From NCBI RefSeq assembly GCF_001577835.2, contig NC_029526.1, forward strand, positions 465,510 to 529,509: 64,000 bases of DNA. The letters are read 5' to 3'. Shown here one piece after another: positions 26,883 to 60,634 of the stretch. The position numbers and the translations under genes were made by a program. The stretch's first letter is position 1; every line of letters begins with the position of its first letter. The notes beneath the pieces are model-generated. The model did no database searches and was not told the DNA's origin. It was given only the letters and a program-made list of their open reading frames with translations. The stretch comes from Coturnix japonica (lineage: Eukaryota; Chordata; Aves; Galliformes; Phasianidae).

Positions 26883-27916
26883 GGATGCAGTCCTCTGTGC
26901 TGGTGGATGGCCCATATTGCACACTCATCCCATGGCTGTGAGCAGGTAATGCAAGTTGGCGTGATCCACTGAGAGAGGAACTGGGAGATTTGTCCTCCCT
27001 GAGGGTTCTCTCTGAGCACACAGTGTTACTCCAGCTGTACTTTTCAGTGTTTAATATTGTATTCTTTAATAAAAAGGAAAAACAAAAGCAAAAACACTTT
27101 GTCCATCTTGCCTTGGGCTTGTTTTGTTTTCCATTTCCACTCTTTTTCCCTCTCCTTGCACTGCAGCTTTGCCACAGAGCAGCTCAGAGAGCTCCACTGT
27201 CTTTTCCAGCCTGGGAGAATGTTCTTTTAGGAAAGTAAAACACAAGACTTTACTGCGCATCCATCCTAGAAACCACACTGTGTGTTGGAAGCATCTTATT
27301 GCTGCTGTTTGCAAAGCTATTTGAAATCCTCAACCAGTGGAGCTCCCAGCTGGTAGCACTGGGCATGGCTTACTGTTGGGACTGCGTAGGTCAGGGTAGG
27401 GCTGGATTTGTTAATCTCAGAGCTCTTTTACAACCAAGATGATGCTGTGATTGCTGGCCACAAGAAGGCCATGGTCTGGCTCCCAGCTGCAACTGAGTCT
27501 GTATTTCTAGATCTAAATTGGCAGGTTTGGTCCAATGCATCCTACCACTGGCTCCCATCTCATCTTTCATTTGCAGGACACAGCCTCACTTCTTTGCTTC
27601 ACAAAGCATTGGGCATATAACAAGGCTTTATCCAGCATCCCACAAAAACAAGAATGCCCTAAAATTGGTGTTTTTCCCCTAGAATGGGTCGTGTTTTAGT
27701 GGAAGAGGAGCTGATTCCCGTGTCTCATGTGGCAGTAGAGCAATGTGAGCTCAGATCTGCAGGCCAGGCAGGACTGCACAGACCCCCCCTTGCAGCACTG
27801 CTCAACATTTTCCTTACATTTTTGGTGTTGGAGGCTGTAAATTCTGGGGGAAAGCAGCTCTGATTGGACCACTCAGTCCATCTTTGGGACATGAAGCACA
27901 CAGTAGGTGCAGCTGC

Positions 27917-28130
27917 CATCCACCCACCCATCACTCGTACATACATCCACCCATCCATCCCACCACCCTTCTATCCATCTCACCATCCCAGCATCCCCAA
28001 ATCTATCTCACCATCCATCCATCCACTCATCCATCCATCCCACCATCCCCAAATCCATCCATCCATCCATCCATCCATCCATCCATCCATCCATCCATCC
28101 ATCCATCCATCCACCCACCCACCCACCTCC
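27917..28130. repeat. (ATCC)n microsatellite array
   Basis: About 210 bases of CATC/CACC units. The central part (about 28,047-28,112) is a pure ATCC run; the flanks are interrupted. Open frames reading HPSIHPSI or WMDGWMDG here are products of the repeat, not genes. Confidence 0.97.
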
Positions 28131-30469
28131 TCCATCCGTGCTTAGAGAAGAAGCAGAACGCTGGTGTTCCAACTGCAGCTTAGTTGAATCTGGTAACAAA
28201 GATGGAGAGAAGAAAGGCTTTTGGGGAGACAAAAATCTGGGCTGCCATGGTCAGACACCAAAATCAGAGGGGAAAAGTGGGGAGAAAGCAATATTGTTTT
28301 GGGGACCTGATTTTCTTACTTATTTTTGGAGCTAACACGTGGATTTGACTCACAGGTTTCGCCATAGGAGACATCCCTTTCATGTCTGTACCTTATCGTT
28401 ATTCTGACAAGTTCAATTTTATCTGCAGTTTGACATCTTTTATACCTGGCCTTGAAGACGGTAGGAATAAGGGCGAATCCTCTCCCTTGTGCTTGGAGTG
28501 CTGCATATGCAGGAAATGTCAGTTGGAAATTAAACTCCCTTTTCTCATATTTCTGCCCTGTATATTGTTACTGCATCTTCTCCTTGTTGTTTTAGTTCTG
28601 CTAGGAGTTGTGGCTGCTGCCTTGGGTCTGTGTGGCTTTACTGAGCTGCTGGCTCGTCATTATCATGTCTCTAATTGCCACACTGCCTGGAGGGTCTGTG
28701 GCCTTTCCCCCACACAGTTCAGCATAGAGCAAAAATACCCCAGTTGTCTCTTTTGTCCCTAATTCAGACAAACCCCACCACACTCTCTGACACCCCATAC
28801 GGAGGTGGGTGAGCTTCCCAGCGACACCGCAAGACCTCAGCCTGCTCCCATCACACTGCTGGGTGCCGTGGGCTGGGATTACTCTCCTCCCATGGAGCCC
28901 ATCACCATATTAACGAGCAGCTCTGCTTGCCGTCTGCCCATCGAGCAGATTACCATTTTTCCAATCTCATTTCTCACAAAAGAGGATTGCTGGCTTCTCC
29001 CCTTGCTGCTGGAGGACATGGGCAGGCTGCTGCTGCACAAGTGGGCAATGCCCCCTCAAAAACCTTGTGCATGCAGCAGATCTATGCGAAGCCAGTGAGT
29101 GCTCACCCAGAGATTTGTGGGTGGAGAGGGATGGTTTCTGAAGCTCCACAGCACTTCTGCATTTCTCCATCTGAGCAGAACACAGGGGGCTCTGGCCGCC
29201 TCTCAGCCCTCATTCCAAGCATGGGGAGCAGCATGCAGCGTGCATTCTGAGCTGCAAACAGAGCCCCATCCACGGGGGAATGAAAAAACTCCATCTCCTG
29301 TGAACGGGGCTGTGCAAGGACATGTGCAGGGCGTGGGGCAGCAGTGCTGCCGGCAAAGGGCATTGCAAGGGAGGTAATAAGTGAATGGTGAGACTCAGGT
29401 TACCAATGTACAAGCATGGGAAGCAGAGATATATATTGCCTGGATATTAATTGCTTCTAAAATGTCTTCTTTTTTTTTCTTTTATCCGGTGAGTGGTACT
29501 TTAGGGAACTGGATACGCGTTGGGAAGGAGAATGTGCTGGGCAGAGGGAGGACAAGCTGCGTGGGACGCAAACAGACAGCACTGAGATCCAGGGCACAGC
29601 TGCAAACCCTTGGATTTAGGCAGACATTGGTACCTGTCCGGAGGGGAGGAAAGGTCCCACGGGCTGCTGAGGCAGTGGTGGGAGGTGTCTGTCACCTGCT
29701 GAGCTCTCAGCAGACATCCTCAGAGTGGGTATTTCACAGCAGCAGGGCTGCACTGAACGCAGGCGTTGGCGTTGCCTTCCCCACGTGGTTTGGAGTGACG
29801 TCTCTCAGCACACGTCACCTAGACTGGATCAAAGTTGTGGGATTTTTTGGCTTCATTTGGCAGAAGAAGCCCTCTGTGTTGGAGTTAACACGCGGACCAT
29901 GGAGCAAATGGTTTGCTTTTACTCATGGAGGTGGGGGGGAGGGTTAATTTTTATTTGGAAATTGGTGGAAACACTGAAAGCACAAAGTCACATTGACTTA
30001 CCCTGAGCCAACTTTTTATTCCAGCTTCTCATCATTAAATGTCAGCCAGTGAAAGAAAGCAAATATTTGAAGAGCGTATTTGTGACATTAAGGCAATAAC
30101 AAGCACGTGCACAGGTCCCTGTCCCTCCCAGGCACTGTACTCACCCATAGCCCTGGACACATCCCAGGGCTCCTGGGGGATGCTGGTGTCCTGCTTCTCT
30201 GTGCAGCCCTCTGGAGCGCCCTGCCATGCAGGTAGGCTTGTTTTTCCCATGCAAATATGGCAAACGTAGCTGGCACTGATTATAGCAGCAGTGCTACACC
30301 GGCTATTTCTGTCTCCCTTCATTGCTGTCAAGAGTATGGCTCGCTGCCACTTCCCACCAGCAGCATTAGTCAGACACAGATTTCAGCACCCAGGAATCGC
30401 TTTGCATGGCTGTTTTTATGGGATCCCAGTTACTGCAGGGATAAAAGCAGTGCTGGCAGGGCATGGACA

Positions 30470-30950
30470 TGAGGGGTGTGCCATGAGATGGATGTGCCAT
30501 GGGATGGATGCAATGGAGGTGCAAGGAGATGGAATTTGCCATGGGATGGATATGCCAACAGGATGGGTGTGTTATGGGATGGACAGGATGGACAGGATAG
30601 GTGTTCCACAGAATGAATGTGCCATGGGATGGACATGTAATTGGGATGGACACGATGGATGGGGTGGATGTGCCATGGGATGGATGTGCCATGGGACGGA
30701 CATGTCATGGGATGGACAGATCAGATAGCATGGACCTGCTGTGGGATGGATGTGCCAAGGGATGGATAGGATTAATGGGATGGACATGGCCTGGAATGAA
30801 CAGGATGGATGGGATGGATCTGCAGTGGGATGAGTGTGATGTGGGATGGATGTGCTATGGGATGGATGTGCTATGGGATGGATGTGTTACGGGTTGGATG
30901 TGTTATGGGATGGATATGCCATGGCATGGATGGCCCTGTCTACAACTGAA
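30470..30950. repeat. 16-base minisatellite (GGGATGGATGTGCCAT-like)
   Basis: About 480 bases of diverged units around GGGATGGATGTGCCAT, often with ATGGGATGGA at their core. Period varies between about 12 and 20 bases. Open frames on both strands across it come from the periodicity. Confidence 0.9.
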
Positions 30951-32099
30951 CAGTGAAGCTCACACTCTGTTTTGGGTCACCCCAGGCTAAACCCACATGA
31001 ATAAGCTGCCCCAGAGAAATGTAAGCACAAAATCCCATCCTGACCCTGAAGATGGATATTCATATTTCATTCAACACAGATATTTACCTACTTAGAAAAA
31101 ATAATAATACAACACTAAGTGCTTTCTTCCACAGGCATGCTTTTGTCTGTCACTGTGTAATCCTAATCTTTCAGCACGGCTCAGCCTGTGCCCATGCAGG
31201 CAGGTGACTGGCACAGAGGGATCGCATGGGGAAGTGCAATTGGAGAGGGCACAAAGGTGGGCACAAGGGGAAGTGCCTGCAGCAGGAGGAGGATCTGCTG
31301 TAGCTGGAGGCTGCAGGTACATCAAATTCCTGTAGGGATGTGAGAATTCAATGTTCTGAGTTGCATTCCTTGTCCTCCAAGCACCAATAACTGAATACCC
31401 TTTTACATCCCAGGCACAGTTTATGCTGTGGAGAGATGTGGAACTGGGTGTTAGGATTCACCCCTTATGTTACATTTCCAAACCCGAAAGGCAGTGCTGC
31501 AGTAAACAGATGTGTTAGCCCAGACAACACCAGCCTTCCCAGATGGAAGTAGCCTGACCTGACAAGAAACTATAAATCCATGTGAAATCGTGGCTCTTTG
31601 AGTTGGCAGAAAGCGAGCTCACTCCTCAACCCACCAGGGAGATGAGAATAGCATCCTTTGGGATCTGCTTTGGAAAATAGTTGAAATATTTTTAGAAGAA
31701 AAAAAAAAGGAAAACTCAAGAGTTATGGTTAGTAGCAGAAACCAGCCGGTCCCAGGGCTGGAAAACAGCATGGAAATGATTTCTGAGCTCCACCATCACA
31801 TGCAGACATCCAGCAGGGCTCAGGGCATGGCCCAGTGAAGCCATGAGGGTGGTGCAGGGAAGGGTGGCCCTGATGGGGGCGTGCAGTGGAGCGTGGGGTG
31901 GTGGCACGGGCAGCCAAGTGCTGGCAGTGCCAGGATGCTCCTCACCATCAGCCGAGTGCTTCTCATTAAGGTCATTCATATTTTATACCTGTTTCGAGGC
32001 TAATGATGCGGGAATGCTGTAGGCTCATAAATAATGTCTGCTGATGCAAAGCAGCATTAAAGCTTAACGAACTTCCTTCTGTGTCGAGCAAGTGGCCTC

Positions 32100-32515
32100 G
32101 ACCGCAAACTGCATCCTGCATTGCTGCCCTCCCATTCCACATCACTGCCCTCTGCATTCTCTGTCCTCCATAATTTCCCCCTCTATCTTCCATCACTGCC
32201 TTTCGCATCCTCTATCCCTGTCATTTCCCTCTCCGTGCCCATCCTTTCCCTCTCCACCTCCATCATCTTGCCCTCCATCCTCCTCTGTCCTACATCGCTG
32301 TCTTTTGCATCCTCTCCCCCCACCATTTCCTCCTCCACCCTCCATTGCCCCTTTTGCAATCCCCATCGTTTCCCTCTCCATCCCCATCATTTCCTCCTCC
32401 ACTCTCCATCCCTGCCTTCTCCATCCCCTGTACCGCTCTCTCCAGCCTCCATCATGTTCCCCTCCACTCTCTAACCTGCCCCTCTGCATCCTCCACCCCT
32501 GCCCTCTTCTGACCC
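32100..32515. repeat. CT-rich degenerate minisatellite
   Basis: About 400 bases of irregular units related to CCATCATTTCCCTCTCCATC, with period about 18-24. Strong strand asymmetry: pyrimidines on plus, purines on minus. Confidence 0.8.
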
Positions 32516-33204
32516 CAAATCCAAGGCTTTCTCCTGGCCTCATTTACAGGGAAGTGGAGCCGACTCACTGCAGTTCCCTAGCAACACGGCTCACTCTCAC
32601 TTTTGCCTTTTGGGATCCTTTGGGCATTGTGCCCTGAGCTGCAGCAACACATGATCCCTTGCACAAGACCCACAGCCCATGTTTAGTACCTGAGATACCC
32701 TCTTTTGGGAAGGATGGGGTCCCACCCTACAGGTGGGGTGTGCAGGGGATGGTGATGCACTGAGGGATGCGTTGTTCTGATCTGTGCTCCTTTCTGCTGT
32801 GCAAAGCCACAGGGCAGGAGCTGGCGATGATAATTTCAGCACTCTGGAGCATGGGGTCCTCCTGCACCTCTGCACACAGTCAGGTCCACCTGCTCCATCT
32901 GCTCACCCAGAAGGAAAATCAGCCCAAAGCTGTGGTGTTCCCATGGCCTGTGCTCCTTTCTGAGCAACGTAATGCACTTCAGTGCAGAGCCATATCCCCG
33001 CTGTTCATTTCTGTTGTCTGTTATCCATGACACCCGGCCAATAACATCTGGCTTTGCTCTTCCAAATGTGTAAATATACATTTGCATGCAAAACTGTAAC
33101 TTAAAATTACAAAGGTAAAAGTGCATTTCGCCTTTGCTGCCGTTGTTCTCAAGCCAACAACGTTATCCCAAACATCTGACCAGAACCTGATGGGGTTTTC
33201 ATAG

Positions 33205-33395
33205 GATAGAACCAGAGAATCACTGAGGTTGGAAAAGACCCCTAAGATGGTTCAGTCCAACTGCCTATGTACCGCCAGTGCTGCCTGAACCCTCATCCAT
33301 GGGGGCTGCAGTCACCCTTCCCTTGAACACCCCCAGGGATGGTGACACCTCCTCACTGCTCTATGGGAGAAGGAATTCTTCCTTATTTTCTACCA
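33205..33395 (-). mobile_element. CR1 LINE 3' region
   Basis: On the plus strand: GAATCACTGAGGTTGGAAAA, CAGTCCAACTGCCTATGTAC, CACCCCCAGGGATGGTGACA and GAAGGAATTCTTCCTTATTT, the reverse complement of a CR1 end. Confidence 0.85.
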
Positions 33396-34669
33396 ATGGA
33401 AGAAACACTGCAGTGAACATGGGTTAATTTCACAACAGAAGCATCAATTCCTGTTGCTCCAGGTCTCTGTGGTCACATCATGGAAGGAAAATTGCTGCAA
33501 TACTTTGTGTGTGTGCATGTGGAAGTGAAGCAGCAGTAATTCCTGGGAGAAGAAAGACAGAAAAGAATCAGATGTGAACATTTCTCGAGGTGATTTAATA
33601 TTTCAGTGGGTCGCTCTTTGCTGGTGCAAAACCCATCAGCCTCCAGGTGATGCTGAAAAGACTCCAAGCTGCGAGTGGCTCAGTGTCCCATTCAGCAGAC
33701 AGCGACAGCAGTGAGCGGTCAGTCTGAGCCCAGATATCCCCAAATGACCCCAAACAACAACAGGTCACACGGGGGATTCACAGCGCTGCAGGAGCTGCGG
33801 GGGAAGGTGCCAGATTGCAGCTTCCGTGGTCACCAAAGTAAATAGTGCAGAATCAGATCCATGGGGCTGTGCAGCACTTTGGCTCAGGGCCGTTGTGTGG
33901 GGTTGAACCCCGCTCCTGCTCACAGGAATTTGCCCTTTTTTATCTGCAAGGTCACTGTTGGCGTTTTTCACATCCCCCACGTCATGCAGATGGGCGAGGG
34001 AGCGGGAGTTCAGCGTTCAGCCCCACAGTGGGATGTCACCGAATCCAGCCCTTGTGACCCATCATGTCCACGTTACTTATTGTTATTGTCTTGATTTTGA
34101 TTATTTTCATTCATTTTTACTTTCACTTCATTTCCACAGGCCACCCAAAGCGCAGCTCCTCCCCATCATGAAAACCCACCTCTGGCAGCCATCAGCCCAC
34201 CCTGTTCATCCGCCCCATAGATACCACCAAGGAGCAGCTCCAGACATGGCTCGGTCCCACAGCAGCCCAGCAGTACTCAGCACAACCCAGTTTTTCTTGC
34301 ATCCCCACCTGCAGAAACCCATTCTCTGCTCCCCCTCAGCCCTGCAGTGTGCACATTTGGGGCGCTAACACACACCAGTTCCCCCAGTGCTGGGGCTGCT
34401 GGCCTTGCTGGGTGACTGCTGGGCCCAATTTATCAGCAGGGCTGAGGGAGCGGGGCCACAGCATCCCCAGGGCTCATCAGACCTTGGAAACACCCCCAGA
34501 ACCTCCCACCCTGCCGGCTGCCAGTGACCCCTTCACCTCCACTGCAGTGGGGCCAGGAGCTGCTCCAGGATATCCTGCAGCCAGGATCCAGGAATCATGA
34601 GCAGTGCTGGGACCTGACGTTGGATCTGGGCTTCCTCCCCAGGCCCCACTCCTCTCCAACCACTGGCTC

Positions 34670-34755
34670 ATCCCATCCCATCCCATCCCATCCATACCTC
34701 ATTTCCATCCCAACCCCTTTCAGTCCCATCCAATCCCAATTTCATCCCCATTCCA
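34670..34755. repeat. (CATCC)n pentamer repeat
   Basis: Several perfect CATCC units at about 34,672-34,692, followed by interrupted CCCATCC/CCAATCCC motifs. Confidence 0.85.
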
Positions 34756-34784
34756 GGAGGGAGACCCACTTTTTACACCATCTA

Positions 34785-35035
34785 GTAGTGATCAGACAAG
34801 GGGGAATGGCTTTAAACTAACAGAGGGGAGATGTGGGTGAGATGAGAGGAGGAAATCCTTCCCTCAGAGGGTGGTGAGGTACTGGTGCTGCTGCCCACAG
34901 AGCAGTGGGTGCCCCATCCATGGAGGTGCTCGGGACCGGGCTGGATGATGCTTTGGGCAGACTGAGCTGAGGGGGCATCCAGCCCACAGCAGGGTGGGCT
35001 TCAAGGTCTAACTCAAGCCATTCAATGATTATTAT
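34785..35035 (+). mobile_element. CR1 LINE 3' end
   Basis: CAAGGGGGAATGGCTTTAAA, CCCTCAGAGGGTGGTGAGGT, GTGGGTGCCCCATCCATGGA, CCCACAGCAGGGTGGGCTTC and CATTCAATGATTATTATTCC give a nearly full CR1 3' end, about 250 bases. Confidence 0.9.
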
Positions 35036-35261
35036 TCCCTAATTTCCATCTCATCCCTATTACTGTCCCGTTAGAGGACCCCAAGGGCTCATTTCTGTCT
35101 CTATCACCTCCACGTAATTCGCTCAGGGTGGGATTCAGCCCACGCGATCACCGCGGCCGGGCTCTGCGGGAGCGCCCAGCTGCGGGCACGGCCGCCCCCC
35201 AGCGGCTGCTCGGGGCACAGGAACGGCTGCGCTGCGGGACGGGGATGCGCGGGGATGCACT

Positions 35262-35350
35262 GCTGGAGCTGTGGGTGTCCCTGCTCAGTGCAGGGAGTGC
35301 GAGCAGACCCTGCAAGGTCCCATCCAACTCAAACCACTCTGTGATTCTGA
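35262..35350 (+). mobile_element. CR1 LINE 3' tail fragment
   Basis: Short CR1 end (CAAGGTCCCATCCAACTCAA followed by CTGTGATTCTGATT), about 200 bases beyond the predicted AMFR poly(A) site. The GC-rich DNA to its left (35,130-35,260) may belong to the same copy or be unique. Confidence 0.65.
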
Positions 35351-35556
35351 TTCCGCACCCCCCAGCCAAGCTCTGCCCGCTCCACACCCATCAGCTCTCA
35401 TCCCCCCAGCCGGCTCTCCAACAGCCCCAAACCCATTTTATTTCCAGTCCCCCCACACATTGTTCCTCTTCCATCTCCCCCTTCACGCCACACTTGGATT
35501 CTCATCGTACAGGAACACACAGGACTCAGCAAACAATTTCCAACACTGATCAAGAT

Positions 35557-35562
35557 TTTATT
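35557..35562 (-). terminator. AMFR: AMFR distal poly(A) signal AATAAA
   Basis: AATAAA on the minus strand about 1.3 kb after the AMFR stop codon. Cleavage would be expected near 35,540. The resulting 3' UTR length fits the roughly 3.5-kb AMFR mRNA known from mammals. Confidence 0.6.
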
Positions 35563-36826
35563 TCATTTCTTTAAACAGTAAAACCAAACAGCCGGGTTCT
35601 GAGCAAACCCCATCATCTCAAAAGAAAAACCCCTGGCAGTTCACACACAGCATCGCAAGGTAAGGCTGCCCAGAAAGGTTCACTGCAATCAATTACTCTC
35701 ACCTAAACATCGAGGCCTTTCCTTAAACCCACCTTCAAACCTCCCTAAAGACCGACAGTAAAAAACAGATACCAATGATTCTAGATAATACTGGGCTCCT
35801 TCTAAAGGGCGGCGGAACAAGGATTCACTCATCAGGAATTAAACAAGTCACAGCTGTGTAAAATCCCACTCTGTAAGCTTAGCAGTGCTGGTTCCGGGTG
35901 TACGTGGGGTCAGAAATCCCTTAGAAAGATGCCGGGTGAGCAGATGGGGCTGCACAGTGCACAAGGGTCACCTGCCCTCCCGGTGCTTCTGTCTAATGGC
36001 AGAGCTGTGGGGTTAAAAATGACATAGAAAGCGTGATATCAGACATCAGAGCCAGCTCCAGCCTTCAAGTCCGTGCTGCTCCGCAGTCCAAAACAGGTGG
36101 GCTCCTCAATGGGACTCCATCAGCTTTTTAACACCGAATTCTGGGGGCTGCAGCCTCCCCTGTGCCCCCCCCAATTCTCCACTCTGCTCCTCCCCGCTTC
36201 TCACTTCTTTCTGGCTCTAAAAGGAAGATAGCGCAGCCCTGGGGAGCGAGCAGAACTACAGGCCAAGTGCCAAGAGCCCAGCAACGGTGAGCAAAGTGCT
36301 GTATGCATCGCTGTGAATCAGAGCAGCACTGCACAATTAGCAACTCCATTTTTTCCTATGTTGCGTTGCCAGACAGCTTCCACCCGCCTACAAACGGGCT
36401 TCCCAGCAGCACCGCAGCCAACCGACGCAGCTCCTTCACTCGGGAGGTGAGCAGGGAGCAGCTGCTCCTCTAACACAGGGTTTGCTGCCAACCCCTGCGC
36501 TTCCTTCCCCTCTTGCAGCCATGCCCTCCGACCTGCACCCACAGCTGCTCAATTCCAACTCATCTCCCTCAGCTTCCGTTGTGCAGTCAGGCCAACGCCT
36601 CGTGCAAAGAGAAATCGCACTGGTGGTTCAGATTGCTTTTGTCTGTGGAGGGGATCAACATCACATAGAAAACATTACAAAAAAGGTTAATTTGTCAGCT
36701 GTCCAAACATGATTAGACCACATGCTTTATACAGCAGAGCGGCAGCCAGCTCACTCGGCAGCGCTCAACTCTGAAGTGACACTTTCCTGCTGGTATAGAA
36801 ATGCAGGGGTTTTGTGTTTCATTTCT

Positions 36827-36832
36827 TTTATT
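36827..36832 (-). terminator. AMFR: AMFR proximal poly(A) signal AATAAA
   Basis: An AATAAA on the minus strand only about 42 bases after the stop codon. If used it would give a transcript almost without a 3' UTR. Use cannot be judged from sequence. Confidence 0.4.
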
Positions 36833-36873
36833 CAACATTGCTCACGAGGAGGAGGAAGGAGGAGCAGTGAGCG

Positions 36874-55069
<18,196 letters not shown>

Positions 55070-55160
55070 CGCGGAGCCCCGCGGCCGCCGCCGCCTCTCG
55101 GCCCCGCTTCCTGCGGCCCTTCCGCCCGCCGGCGCCGCCCCTCGGCCCGCACCGCCCCGC

Positions 55161-55170
55161 GCTGAGTCAC
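55161..55170 (-). promoter_or_regulatory. AMFR: Antioxidant-response-like / AP-1 motif upstream of AMFR
   Basis: On the minus strand GTGACTCAGC matches the core RTGAYnnnGC of the antioxidant response element bound by NRF1/NRF2 with small MAF proteins. It also contains the AP-1 core TGACTCA. It lies about 92-101 bases upstream of the AMFR ATG. A motif match alone is weak evidence. Confidence 0.4.
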
Positions 55171-55439
55171 CGGGCGGGACTCCGGCAGCGCGGCCCGCGC
55201 TCCTTCGGCGCCCAGAGCTGCGGCGCGGCCCTGCGGCCTTGGGCGGGGTTACGGCGGCCCCGCTCCCGGGTAACAGCGAGAGAACGGAGCGCCGGGCGCA
55301 CGGTGCGGGCCGGCTGGGCTGTCGGAACGCTGCAACAAGAGCCAGGTGCTCGCACGGCTGCCCGTGAACGGAGAGGCACCGTGCCTGGAGCTGCTGCCTG
55401 CACACCGCGCTGCTATAGCGCCTACAGTCAGTCCTGGAG

Positions 55440-55615
55440 CTACATAAAATATCCAGAATCACTAAGTTGGAATAGACTCTGAGATCACGGAGCCCAACCA
55501 TCCACATCCCTCAGTGCCGCTCCTCTCCAGCACCTCCAGGCACTGGCTGCACCACCTCCCCCAGCAGCTTTCAGCATCTGCCGTGTACTTCCAAAGTTTC
55601 AGTCGCATTCTTCCA
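55440..55615 (-). mobile_element. CR1 LINE 3' fragment, diverged
   Basis: On the plus strand: ATCCAGAATCACTAAGTTGG, GCCCAACCATCCACATCCCT, CACCTCCAGGCACTGGCTGC. It lies between the AMFR promoter and the NUDT21 poly(A) site. Confidence 0.72.
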
Positions 55616-55659
55616 ACTAGAAGACAACTACAGGAAGAACAAACTCCACAAAAGACAAC

Positions 55660-55925
55660 CAGTCGGTTCCATCTCGTTTAATGTCGTACAAAAAAAACTG
55701 GTGAGTATTACAATGGAAAGTGATAAAATCACTGACATCACGCTGCCATCCTGCTACCTAAACAGCTGAGATTCACTTCTCTATTCATACAAGAGAATCT
55801 TAGTGGCCTTCGGGAAAGGAACAAAAATGAAATCCTCGAGTCAACACATTCTTTTTTCTACATCATAAAGCTGTGCTCACAGAGACGGCTTCTTCAATCA
55901 GATTCCTCAGGTGTTGGACAGGAAC
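55660..55925 (-). other. NUDT21: NUDT21 3' UTR (short form, predicted)
   Basis: Runs from the TGA stop to about 17 bases past the ATTAAA signal. In minus-strand sense it contains three TGTA (UGUA) motifs, at 55,859-55,862, 55,788-55,791 and 55,687-55,690. UGUA is the RNA word bound by the NUDT21 protein itself. Longer 3' UTR forms, known in mammals, would run towards AMFR. Confidence 0.5.
55677..55682 (-). terminator. NUDT21: NUDT21 poly(A) signal ATTAAA
   Basis: The common variant hexamer ATTAAA lies about 245 bases after the stop codon, with TGTA five bases upstream of it. No AATAAA is nearer. Confidence 0.5.
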
Positions 55926-60409
<4,484 letters not shown>

Positions 60410-60530
60410 GGCGGGAGGCGGCGGGAAGTCGATCCGCCATACAACTCCCGGCGGGCCAAGCGGCCCCGCTCTGCCGGAAGCGCCCGCCTTCCACTTCCGA
60501 CGGCGCCCGCCGCTGAGTCGTCCCTCCTGG

Positions 60531-60535
60531 CCAAT
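60531..60535 (+). promoter_or_regulatory. CCAAT box 1
   Basis: GGCCAATCG, NF-Y-type, about 120 bases upstream of the NUDT21 ATG and 100 bases upstream of the OGFOD1 ATG. Confidence 0.55.
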
Positions 60536-60577
60536 CGTAGGGCGCCCTACCCCTCTCCCCGCCCCCCACGCTCTCTG

Positions 60578-60582
60578 ATTGG
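60578..60582 (-). promoter_or_regulatory. CCAAT box 2
   Basis: CTGATTGGCT, the reverse of AGCCAATCAG, which is the ideal NF-Y site. Confidence 0.6.
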
Positions 60583-60607
60583 CTCGGCACACGCAGGGAC
60601 GGCTGGG

Positions 60608-60612
60608 ATTGG
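60608..60612 (-). promoter_or_regulatory. CCAAT box 3
   Basis: GGGATTGGTAG; 30 bases from box 2 and about 27 bases before the OGFOD1 ATG. It may lie in the OGFOD1 leader rather than in the promoter. Confidence 0.45.
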
Positions 60613-60634
60613 TAGTTCGGTGTGCGGCGGCGGC

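Larger units (their letters stand above)
17760..35540. other. Intergenic interval between GNAO1 5' end and AMFR 3' end
   Basis: Nearly 18 kb without a recognisable gene. It contains seven CR1 fragments, three A/T-rich simple repeats, an (ATCC)n array, two minisatellites and a pentamer array, listed separately. Repeat-free stretches at 21.2-26.6 kb and 28.1-30.4 kb hold only short open frames with no family resemblance. AT-rich blocks at 23,880-24,310 and 25,120-25,210 (TAATTATTAAC, TTAATTATTTAATTAATTT) could be regulatory. In human the same neighbours lie only about 4 kb apart and in a different orientation. Confidence 0.7.
35540..36873 (-). other. AMFR: AMFR 3' UTR (predicted)
   Basis: Non-coding DNA from the AMFR stop codon to the distal AATAAA. 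It contains no repeat that I recognise and no further exon. The end is inferred from the poly(A) signal only. Confidence 0.55.
60410..60634. promoter_or_regulatory. Bidirectional promoter NUDT21 / OGFOD1
   Basis: Only 225 bases separate the two start codons, which point away from each other, inside a CpG island of about 60,220-61,050. It has no TATA box. It contains three CCAAT boxes (60,531-60,535 on plus; 60,578-60,582 and 60,608-60,612 on minus), a CACTTCCGAC ETS-type motif near 60,492 and CCGCCCCCC GC boxes near 60,560. Spaced NF-Y sites are typical of divergent promoters. The same head-to-head arrangement exists in human. Confidence 0.88.

Noticed and set aside
27864-28335. Open frames rich in HPSIHPSI or WMDGWMDG
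   Set aside because: Direct translations of the (ATCC)n array.
30291-30990. Open frames with repeated GWMCHGMD-like peptides
   Set aside because: Translations of the 16-base minisatellite in several frames; no gene.
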